NCBI GenBank assembly: GCA_036012155.1
Contig: DASCOT010000147.1
Location: forward strand, 1 to 11,799
DNA length: 11,799 nt
Origin: DASCOT01 sp036012155
GTDB taxonomy: Bacteria > Acidobacteriota > UBA890 > WLXD01
Direction of reading: 5' to 3'
The position numbers and the translations under genes were made by a program. This document shows, piece by piece, positions 5,464-11,799 of this stretch (position 1 is its first letter; every line of letters begins with the position of its first letter). The notes beneath the pieces were generated by a model. That model did not search any database and had not been told where the DNA came from. It worked only from the letters and a program-made list of their open reading frames with translations.

Positions 5464-7491
5464 TCAGGCATGCTCCAAGTAGGCTCGCGCGATGGCCTCG
5501 ACGTTGTCCGCCGTGAAGCCGAACTCCTTCATGTTGACCGGCGACGGCGCGGACGCGCCGAACCGATCGATTCCAATGACACGCCCCCGGTCGCCAGCGT
5601 ATCGACGCCATCCGAAAGTTGCACCGGCTTCGACAACCAACCGGTTCCTGACACCCGGCGGCAATACCGCGTCACGGTACTCGGACTCTTGACGCTCGAA
5701 CAACTCCCATGACGGCATGCTTACTACGCGGGCCGCAATTCCGTCGCCACAGAGACGATCGTAGGCCGCGACCGCTAGCTGCAGCTCGGACCCGCTGGCG
5801 ATGAGAATGATCTCGGGGTCGCTGTCGGAGCCGGCGTCCGCAAGAACATAGGCCCCGCGACGCGCAGCTCTCGGTTCCGCGTCAGTTTCCAGCACCGGGA
5901 GCTTCTGACGAGTCAGCGCGATCGCGACCGGGCCCTGCTCTTCAATCGCGGCGGCCCAAGCCTCGCGCGTCTCATTGGCATCGCCCGGTCGTAGCACCAC
6001 CAGGCCAGGGATGGCTCGCAGCGACGCGAGCTGCTCGATCGGCTGATGCGTCGGGCCATCCTCACCGACACCGACACTGTCGTGCGTATACACGTAGATC
6101 GTTGGCTGCTTCATGAGGGCCGCCAAACGAACCGCCGGTCGCATGTAGTCACAGAAGATCAGGAACGTCCCGCCGTATGGGCGCAGCCCACGATGTAGCG
6201 CCATGCCGTTCATCATCGCGCCCATAGCGTGCTCTCGAACCCCGAATCTCAGATTCCGACCTTCGAACGCTCCGCGACCGAAATCGTCGTGACCGTCGAG
6301 TAGCGTCTTGTTGGAGCCCGCCAGATCGGCGGAGCCACCTATCAGCTCCGGCAATGCGCCGGCAAGCGCGTTGAGCACCTTCCCAGACGCAGCGCGCGTC
6401 GCCATAGGGCCATCGCTCGACTCGAAGCTCGGTAGGCGGGCATCCCAATCCGGCGGAAGCTCCCCTCGAGTCCTTCGATCGAGCTCGGCGGCGAGCTGCG
6501 GATGAGCTTCCGCGTACTGCTCCATATCACCCCGCCAAGCCACCTCCTGGCTCTCGCCTTCGGCGACCGCCTGGCGAAAGTGAGCAGCAACGTCGTCCGC
6601 AACGTAGAAGGGCGGCTCGGCGGGCCACCCCAGCTGCCTCTTGGTAAGCGCCAGCTCGTCCTCACCCAAGGGCTCACCGTGCGCCTTCGAGGTGTTCTCG
6701 CGATTGGGGCTGCCGAATCCGATGCGCGTCTCGACGGCGATCAAGGATGGCCTGTCGGTCTCCGCCTTGGCGTCTTGGATCGCCACATCGATCGCATCGA
6801 GGTCGTTGCCGTCCGCCACCGTCTGCGTGTGCCAGCCACAAGCCGCATAGCGTGCTGGGACGTCTTCCGAGAACGCCAGCGCCGTGGAGCCTTCGATAGT
6901 GATCTTGTTGTCGTCGTAAAGGACAACGAGCTTGCCGAGCCCCAGGTGCCCCGCCAGCGATGCAGCCTCGGCTTGAACGCCCTCCATCATGTCGCCGTCA
7001 CTGGCGATCACGAAGGTGTGGTGGTCGACGGGCCTATGGGTGTCACGATTGAATTCGGCCGCTAGGCGGGCCTCGGCCAGCGCCATCCCGACGGCATTCG
7101 CGAATCCCTGCCCCAGTGGACCCGTTGTCGTTTCCACGCCGGGTGTGTCCCCGTACTCGGGGTGCCCGGGCGTGGCGCTTCCCCATTGCCGGAACCGCTT
7201 CAGCTCTTCGATAGACAGTTCGTAGCCGGTGAGGTGCAGGAGCGCGTACAGAAGCATCGACGCGTGCCCCGCTGACAGCACGAAGCGATCACGGTTTGGC
7301 CAATCGGGGTTGCGCGGATTGTGTCTCAGATGCCGAGTCCACAACACATACGCCATGGGCGCGGCGCCCATCGGCATTCCCGGATGCCCGGAGTTGGCAC
7401 GCTGCACCGCCTCCGCCGCAAGCATCCGGATCGTGTTCACGGCGAGCGTATCCACCGCGCCGACAGTCGGTGCTGGCTCAGTCGTCGGCAT
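5464..7491 (-). CDS. tkt: Transketolase
   Basis: A full-length 675-residue thiamine-diphosphate enzyme that transfers two-carbon ketol units between sugar phosphates in the non-oxidative pentose-phosphate pathway (or the Calvin cycle). The conserved elements are in order. SGHPGMPMG carries His36 and AGHAS carries His76. The ThDP/metal motif DGDMMEG (165-171) runs on to DDNKITIEG with Asn195. KAHGEPLG carries His271. The pyrimidine-domain GVREHAMGAMMNG supplies the catalytic Glu420. FLIFCDYMRPAVRLAALM and the C-terminal domain complete the chain. Start ATG 7491 follows a G-run/AAAAGG stretch that can serve as Shine-Dalgarno. It is the promoter-proximal gene of the five-gene minus-strand cluster, 16 nt ahead of the rpiB-like gene. 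No Calvin-cycle marker such as RuBisCO or phosphoribulokinase is in the window, so a pentose-phosphate role is the simpler reading. Confidence 0.97.
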   Translation of the reverse strand: MPTTEPAPTVGAVDTLAVNTIRMLAAEAVQRANSGHPGMPMGAAPMAYVLWTRHLRHNPRNPDWPNRDRFVLSAGHASMLLYALLHLTGYELSIEELKRFRQWGSATPGHPEYGDTPGVETTTGPLGQGFANAVGMALAEARLAAEFNRDTHRPVDHHTFVIASDGDMMEGVQAEAASLAGHLGLGKLVVLYDDNKITIEGSTALAFSEDVPARYAACGWHTQTVADGNDLDAIDVAIQDAKAETDRPSLIAVETRIGFGSPNRENTSKAHGEPLGEDELALTKRQLGWPAEPPFYVADDVAAHFRQAVAEGESQEVAWRGDMEQYAEAHPQLAAELDRRTRGELPPDWDARLPSFESSDGPMATRAASGKVLNALAGALPELIGGSADLAGSNKTLLDGHDDFGRGAFEGRNLRFGVREHAMGAMMNGMALHRGLRPYGGTFLIFCDYMRPAVRLAALMKQPTIYVYTHDSVGVGEDGPTHQPIEQLASLRAIPGLVVLRPGDANETREAWAAAIEEQGPVAIALTRQKLPVLETDAEPRAARRGAYVLADAGSDSDPEIILIASGSELQLAVAAYDRLCGDGIAARVVSMPSWELFERQESEYRDAVLPPGVRNRLVVEAGATFGWRRYAGDRGRVIGIDRFGASAPSPVNMKEFGFTADNVEAIARAYLEHA

Positions 7492-7594
7492 CCTTTTCCC
7501 CCCCGACTACTTGGACTTTCAACTCCCGCGGCAAGCCCGCGTTGGACGACGTCGCGTGCCGTCGCGCAAAGGTTGTCCCGGCACGAGCGGCCAC

Positions 7595-7600
7595 AGTGTA
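7595..7600 (-). promoter_or_regulatory. Candidate extended -10 for the tkt cluster
   Basis: On the minus strand TGCTACACT provides a TGn extended -10 with TACACT (four of six matches to TATAAT), about 100 nt before the tkt ATG. The -35 at 17 bp (TCAAGT) is poor, which extended -10 promoters can tolerate. This is weak single-sequence evidence. Confidence 0.25.
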
Positions 7601-7661
7601 GCAGCAGGCGGCCGGTGACTTGATTTGATGGCCCGGCCCTCACACGGCAAGAAGAATCGCC

Positions 7662-7690
7662 TTCGTGGCAGCGACCCGGCTTGCTACCAT
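7662..7690 (+). promoter_or_regulatory. Candidate promoter for the lipoprotein pair
   Basis: TTGCTACCAT (7681-7690) contains an extended -10 (TGC then TACCAT, four of six). A weak -35-like TTCGTG (7662-7667) lies 17 bp upstream. Initiation would fall near 7697, leaving a leader of about 30 nt before the ATG at 7729. It points away from the tkt promoter candidate in the same 237-bp gap, in which I see no gene. Confidence 0.25.
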
Positions 7691-7728
7691 TTAGCGGTTC
7701 GGGTGAGAACTCTCTGGGCTTGGTGCCG

Positions 7729-9138
7729 ATGTTGCGACGTTTATTTGCGCTGGTAATTCTGGTGGCGTGCGCTAGCGCCTGCACTGCACCGCCGGTGCCC
7801 TTCTCTTTGCGCTTCACGGTGTTCCCCACCACACAGGGCGCCGACGTGATCGTCGAGGTGCACGGTGGGCGGGACGACCTTGCATGGGTCGGCTTCGCCG
7901 CTGGCCCCGGTGCCCCCGCCGATCTCCCGCAGCGCGTTCACTCCGTTCAGGCACGGACCCTCGACGGGCGCCGGCTGCCGCAGCGACAACATGGCGAGGC
8001 TGGATACCAGATAGAGCTCGAGGACTCGAGCTGGCAACTGGGCTACAGCCTCGATTTGCGTCCACGCGCCGACGACGACATCTTCTATCGCTCGAGCGTG
8101 CGGGAAGACGACTATCTGGTGCTCGTCGGCTCCGACGCCTGGGCGCGCTTCTACACCACACCGGAAGCGCTCGCCATAGCTCCGAATAGAAGGCCTGGAG
8201 GTGCTGTTCTAGAGGCCCGTGCAGCCTTCAACCTTCCGGAACAGCCTACTCCTTGGAAAGTCGCGACGACCGCCTGGGCTCGCAGCCCGCGAACCTTCGA
8301 GCTATCGGAGCATCCCACCGCCAGCGTCTTCGCTCTCGGCCCGTTCGAGATACGCGACATCGAGGAGGTGCCGGGGCTGCGGCTGGCTGTGCACCCGCGG
8401 TGGAGCGCGCTCAACGAATCGATAGACAGCCTGACCGGCAAGCTCTTGCTTTCGCACCGCGAACGGCTGGGGCCGCCCGGAAGCACCACCGCCCTGGCGT
8501 TGATGCACCCGCTGCCGCAGCCACTAGGGCCGGCCGGAGGCCTGAGAACCGCCGGTATGGTTCGCGGCCGGTCCCTGATCCTTTATGCGGGTGCCAACCC
8601 CCGGATCAAACCCCACGACCCGCAACTGCGCGAGGCGATGGCCGTCTTCCTAGGGCACGAGTTCTTTCACCTCTGGGTTCCCTCAGGTGTACAAGTCACG
8701 CGCGAGCTGTCATGGCTATCGGAAGGCTGGGCAATGCACATGGGACGCTTGGCCGCGGTGGAAGTAGGTTGGCTCAGCGAGCCGGCCAGCGTTCAACGAC
8801 TTCAGGACGCCTATCGCCGATACCTCGATATCGGAGGCTATCGCGCCGGCAGCCTGCCAGAAGCCAGCATGGGAAGCGAGAGCCGACGCGACCTGCTTTA
8901 TCTACGCGGCGAGCTGGTCTTCCGTCTCCTCGAAAGACAGTGGGCACTCACCAACACCGGCAACTTCGAAGCAGAGCTTTGGCGCGCCTTGGCAGATGCC
9001 TACGACGGCCGTACGCCGCTCGATGCAAAGAGCGTTCGTTCGTCGCTCGCATCGCTTGTCGACCACGGTACCGTGCGGCGCTACGTCGAGGGCACGTCGC
9101 CACTGACACCTTCGGCGCTGGGCCTACGTCGAAGGTGA
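7729..9138 (+). CDS. M61-like (glycyl aminopeptidase-type) zinc metallopeptidase, predicted lipoprotein
   Basis: A 469-residue predicted exported metalloprotease. The N-terminus MLRRLFALVILVAC is a short lipoprotein signal peptide; Cys14 (LVAC) best fits a lipobox, with Cys18 as an alternative. Residues of about 20-230 look like the beta-rich N-terminal region of M61 enzymes. The catalytic core has HEFFHLW (His310, Glu311, His314) and, 18 residues after the second His, the third-ligand Glu332 in WLSEGWAMHMG. That is the HExxH...E gluzincin layout, with the M61-style W after the second His. A helical C-terminal part follows, but there is no PDZ domain, unlike many M61 members, so the protein is short for the family. 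The frame is open back to a TTG at 7681; ATG 7729 is chosen because the signal peptide begins there. It overlaps the next gene as GTGA. The substrate is unknown. Confidence 0.8.
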   Translation: MLRRLFALVILVACASACTAPPVPFSLRFTVFPTTQGADVIVEVHGGRDDLAWVGFAAGPGAPADLPQRVHSVQARTLDGRRLPQRQHGEAGYQIELEDSSWQLGYSLDLRPRADDDIFYRSSVREDDYLVLVGSDAWARFYTTPEALAIAPNRRPGGAVLEARAAFNLPEQPTPWKVATTAWARSPRTFELSEHPTASVFALGPFEIRDIEEVPGLRLAVHPRWSALNESIDSLTGKLLLSHRERLGPPGSTTALALMHPLPQPLGPAGGLRTAGMVRGRSLILYAGANPRIKPHDPQLREAMAVFLGHEFFHLWVPSGVQVTRELSWLSEGWAMHMGRLAAVEVGWLSEPASVQRLQDAYRRYLDIGGYRAGSLPEASMGSESRRDLLYLRGELVFRLLERQWALTNTGNFEAELWRALADAYDGRTPLDAKSVRSSLASLVDHGTVRRYVEGTSPLTPSALGLRRR

Positions 9139-9722
9139 TTGACCGTCGATCCCGGGTCTCCGCGATCGCGATCCTGACGCTAACCGGGCTGTCGGCCTGT
9201 ACCCCGATCCCGGCGCCCGACCGCAGCCAGAGCGACTCGCCGGGCCTGCCTCCTATCGAGCGTGGTGAGCTGCTGCCCGATCTTGCCTTTGTCGATGCGG
9301 ACGGCAACACAATCCGCACCGCGGACCTCCGCGGCGCGATCGTGGTGCTCACCTTCGCCGCGGCGGGGGCTCCCTTCGCCGATGATCTCCTCGAAAGGCT
9401 CGCAGCTGTCGAGGAGCGGCTGGCAGGCGGCCACGGGGCAAGCACGCGGTTCGTTGTCTTCGCGCTCGGCGCCGGGTCACCGAGCGCCGACGTGTCCTGG
9501 CCTGAGCGCCGGTCAGGTTGGCTGGTGTTGACACGGCCGGTAGCACAGATTGCCGACCTAGCCACCCGATTCGGAGTCATGACCTGGGAGGAGGACGACG
9601 GCCTCGCCCATACCTTGCGCGTCGCCGTTGCCGGACCGAGCGGTCGAATCACCGAGTTGCTCGAAGGTCTCAGCCCTTGGTCCGTCGAGGATCTGCTAGC
9701 GACAGTGGCCGCCGCCGACTAA
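9135..9722 (+). CDS. SCO1/SenC-like thioredoxin-fold lipoprotein lacking the CxxxC cysteines
   Basis: A 195-residue predicted lipoprotein. It starts at GTG 9135 within the stop of the M61-like gene (GTGA), with GAAG just upstream. Residues 1-21 form a signal peptide ending in a textbook lipobox, LSAC (Cys22). From about residue 45 it follows the SCO/redoxin pattern: LPDLAFVDADGNTIRTADLRG, then the strand VVLTF. SCO proteins bind copper and do thiol chemistry with CxxxC just after this strand. Here the segment reads TFAAAGAPFADD (73-84), so Ala79 and Asp83 take the cysteine positions. The distal His is retained at 159 in AHTLRVAVAGPSGRI, the SCO-like H-T/S-x-R...G-R-I block. Cytochrome oxidase copper delivery by the usual chemistry is therefore unlikely. 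A structural, substrate-binding or regulatory role beside the peptidase is possible. The same frame is open far upstream, but that part is only the shadow of the M61-like gene. Confidence 0.7.
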   Translation: MIDRRSRVSAIAILTLTGLSACTPIPAPDRSQSDSPGLPPIERGELLPDLAFVDADGNTIRTADLRGAIVVLTFAAAGAPFADDLLERLAAVEERLAGGHGASTRFVVFALGAGSPSADVSWPERRSGWLVLTRPVAQIADLATRFGVMTWEEDDGLAHTLRVAVAGPSGRITELLEGLSPWSVEDLLATVAAAD

Positions 9723-9725
9723 CCG

Positions 9726-11552
9726 TCAAGCCTGGACGGTACCAGCGCGTTCTACCGAGTCCGCACCGACAGCGCTGTCGTACTGCAAGCGGTAGAGGCA
9801 CGCATAGATCCCGTCGATCGCCAACAACTCTTCGTGTGTGCCCTCTTCGCGCACCTCGCCATGGTGCAACACGACAATACGGTCAACCTCGCGGATGGTC
9901 GAGAGTCGGTGCGCCACGATCAACGCCGTGCGATCAGCTACCAGGTTATGCAGCGCTCGCTGGATGCGCGACTCGGTCTCTGAATCGACGCTGGAGGTGG
10001 CCTCATCGAGCACCAGTACCGGAGGATCCGACGCCAGCGCTCGAGCGAATGCGAGGAGCTGCCGCTCGCCGAACGACAGGTTCGCACCGCGCTCGCCGAG
10101 GCGTGTGTCGAACTCCGCTGGTAGCTCGTTGATGAAGTCGGTCGCTTCGACAAGGGCGGCAGCGCGGCGAATCGCATCGCCGTCGACGTACTCCGACCCG
10201 AGGCCGATGTTCGCGGCAATCGTATCTGTGAACAGGAAGACATCCTGCGGAACAGTGCCGAAGAATCGGCGCAGCGAGCCGAGATCGAACTCACGAACAT
10301 CGACCCCGTCAACCGTTACACGTCCTTGTTGCGCATCGTACAGACGCTGCAACACCTTGACGACGGACGACTTACCGGCACCGGTAGCACCGACCAGCGC
10401 CACCTTCTCACCGCGCCTCAGGCGGAGGTCTATACCCTTCAACACCTCTTGTCCGGCAGCGTCGTCGTAAGCGAAGGTCAGGTTCTCGAGGCGAATCTCG
10501 TGGTCGAACGAAACAAGCGGCGGCGCGTCGACAGCGCTGGTTATCACCGCGGGCTCGTCGAGAAGGGCGAAGATCTTGCTAGTCGATGCGGCGGCGCGCT
10601 GCAGCGTGTCGTACTTGTCAGAGAGATCTTCGAGCGGCATGTAGAAACGCCGCAGATATTCGAGGAACTGCACCAACAAGCCCACCGTTACGGTGCCGCC
10701 GACGATACCGAACCCTCCGTACACAAGCACCAAGGCGGTGGCAACGGTGGTCGCGGCCTGAACGGAGGCCGAAAGAAACGAGGAGTAGCGGACGCCGCTC
10801 AAGTCGACGAGCAATAGGTCGTCGCGCAGCGCCCGGAACTCGTCACGCTTCCGTTCCTGCTGGCCGAACACCTGAATCACCCCCATCCCGGTAAGTGATT
10901 CCTGCAGAAACGCGTTGAGGCGAGCGACCAGTGTTCGTGAACGATCGTAGGCGTCTCGCAGTCGGACCCGAAGCGCTCCGAGGATCGCCACCAGGAGAGG
11001 TAGGACGACGAACGAGGCCAACGTCAGTCGCCAATCGATCCACAACATCGCTGCAACGATGCCGACAAGCGTCACCAGGTCGCGCGCCATGGCCACGATT
11101 CCCTGTGACATGAGCTCGTTGAGTGTTTCGACGTCGCTGGTAACGCGCGTCATCACCCTGCCGATCGGATTGCGGTCGAAAAAGGCCATCGGCAGCCGCT
11201 GCAGGTGCCGAAATGTGGCCATCCGAAGGTCGTGCATCATGTGCTGCCCGGCGAGCTGCATCAGATACAGCTGCACGAACCGCATCGCCATCTCGCCCAC
11301 CTGGATGGCAAGGAACACCAGAATCAGAGACCACAGCCCGTCGAGGGCAGCCGCGTTTCCCGCCGCCGCCGGTGTCACGTGACGGTCGATCGCCAGGCGT
11401 AGCAGATAGGGGGCAGCAAGCTGCGCCGCGGCGAGCAGGGGCAGCGTCAGGCTGGCCACGACGAGCAGGCCGGCGTGGTCCTGCACGTACGGTCGCAGTC
11501 GTCTCAGGATCCGCAGATCGCGGCTTCGACGGGGCTCCTGCTCAACGCCCAA
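9726..11552 (-). CDS. ABC exporter half-transporter (MdlB/YheH-like), permease fused to ATPase
   Basis: A 608-residue type IV ABC exporter subunit at the inner membrane. A six-helix transmembrane domain spans roughly residues 25-320. The ATPase domain contains Walker A GATGAGKSS (388-396), Q-loop Gln436 in PQDVFLF, signature LSFGERQ (492-498), Walker B VLVLDEATSSVD with catalytic Glu517, and the H-loop His548 in AHRLST. The signature departs from LSGGQ at two positions (Gly to Phe, Gln to Glu). Translation starts at TTG 11552, supported by GAGAGG (11561-11566) 8 nt upstream inside the end of the preceding gene and a 2-nt gap to its stop. The partner half-transporter precedes it, so the two likely form a heterodimer. 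The substrate (drug, lipid or peptide) cannot be told from sequence. It converges on the SCO-like gene with 3 bp between stop codons. Confidence 0.93.
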   Translation of the reverse strand: MGVEQEPRRSRDLRILRRLRPYVQDHAGLLVVASLTLPLLAAAQLAAPYLLRLAIDRHVTPAAAGNAAALDGLWSLILVFLAIQVGEMAMRFVQLYLMQLAGQHMMHDLRMATFRHLQRLPMAFFDRNPIGRVMTRVTSDVETLNELMSQGIVAMARDLVTLVGIVAAMLWIDWRLTLASFVVLPLLVAILGALRVRLRDAYDRSRTLVARLNAFLQESLTGMGVIQVFGQQERKRDEFRALRDDLLLVDLSGVRYSSFLSASVQAATTVATALVLVYGGFGIVGGTVTVGLLVQFLEYLRRFYMPLEDLSDKYDTLQRAAASTSKIFALLDEPAVITSAVDAPPLVSFDHEIRLENLTFAYDDAAGQEVLKGIDLRLRRGEKVALVGATGAGKSSVVKVLQRLYDAQQGRVTVDGVDVREFDLGSLRRFFGTVPQDVFLFTDTIAANIGLGSEYVDGDAIRRAAALVEATDFINELPAEFDTRLGERGANLSFGERQLLAFARALASDPPVLVLDEATSSVDSETESRIQRALHNLVADRTALIVAHRLSTIREVDRIVVLHHGEVREEGTHEELLAIDGIYACLYRLQYDSAVGADSVERAGTVQA

Positions 11553-11554
11553 CT

Positions 11555-11799
11555 TCAGTACCTCTCCGAACGAGCCGAGAGCTGCTGCTGCTCGTGCATC
11601 GCGGCGTACAGACCCGGACGCGCGATCAACTCGTCGTGGCGGCCCGCATCGATCACCCGTCCAGCATCCATGACGTAGATTCGATCGGCATCTTGAACCG
11701 CGGTGATGCGATTGGAGGCGGCAATGACAGACCGCCGTTGTCGTTCTCGAGTGAACCCCGCAAGGATGATCCTTTCCGTCTCGGTATCGACGTTGGACA
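11555..11799 (-). CDS. ABC exporter half-transporter (MdlA/YheI-like), C-terminal fragment cut by window edge
   Basis: The last 80 codons of an ABC ATPase domain run from the window end to TGA at 11555-11557. Visible are the D-loop region SNVDTETE, then RRSVIAASNRITAV where the switch histidine of AHR/SHR is replaced by Asn. DADRIYVMDAGRVIDAG and HDELIARPGLYAAMHEQQQ close the domain, as in MdlA/YheI-type exporters. Walker A, Walker B and the signature lie beyond the window. The stop is 2 nt before the start of the second half-transporter, whose ribosome binding site lies inside this gene, so the pair is co-translated. Loss of the H-loop His is typical of the subunit that carries the degenerate site in a heterodimeric exporter. 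Confidence 0.88.
   Translation of the reverse strand, partial: SNVDTETERIILAGFTRERQRRSVIAASNRITAVQDADRIYVMDAGRVIDAGRHDELIARPGLYAAMHEQQQLSARSERY

Noticed and set aside
5448..5471. Upstream ATG at 5471 for the rpiB-like gene
   Set aside because: It overlaps the tkt stop and its GGAG is one base from the start, whereas ATG 5447 has GAAGGA at 7 nt.
8253..9134. Long upstream extension of the SCO-like reading frame
   Set aside because: The extra part is antigenic-free Arg-rich shadow sequence lying under the M61-like gene; the signal peptide and GTGA overlap place the real start at 9135.

Overview
This is a GC-rich, densely packed bacterial chromosome segment. Two predicted lipoproteins with lipobox-type signal peptides, a PmtA-like phospholipid methyltransferase and a Lys/Ala/Pro-rich histone H1-like tail suggest a Gram-negative bacterium. 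Such combinations occur in deltaproteobacteria-like or Binatota-like lineages, but the phylum cannot be fixed from this window. I see no rRNA, tRNA, CRISPR array, phage or insertion sequence; this looks like ordinary core chromosome with several odd enzyme variants.

Left edge (1-1140): a truncated minus-strand gene made of AKKKPA hexapeptide repeats encoded by an 18-bp tandem repeat. It is divergent from a plus-strand methyltransferase across about 245 bp that holds a promoter candidate and a short palindrome.

Middle (1186-7491): a five-gene minus-strand cluster read in the order transketolase, RpiB-like isomerase, glucose-6-phosphate isomerase, LOG-family nucleotide hydrolase, class V aminotransferase-fold PLP enzyme. 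Gaps are 16 nt, -14 nt, 62 nt and -4 nt (GTGA), so it is probably one transcript. The first three are non-oxidative pentose-phosphate/upper-glycolysis enzymes. LOG enzymes release ribose 5-phosphate, which would feed the same pool. The RpiB-like protein has lost the conserved His-Asn of its active-site loop, and the Pgi is of the kind usually found fused to transaldolase.

Right of centre (7492-9722): after a divergent promoter region, two plus-strand lipoprotein genes overlap by GTGA. They encode an M61-like HExxH metallopeptidase without a PDZ tail and a SCO1/SenC-like thioredoxin-fold protein that lacks both copper/redox cysteines but keeps the distal His. This coupled pair is the least familiar part of the window.

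Right edge (9726-11799): a minus-strand pair of ABC exporter half-transporters, the first cut by the window end, 2 nt apart. The motif changes visible in each (H-loop His to Asn in one, LSFGE signature in the other) would fall in the same composite ATP site, as expected for an asymmetric heterodimer. The ABC genes converge on the lipoprotein pair with only 3 bp between stop codons.
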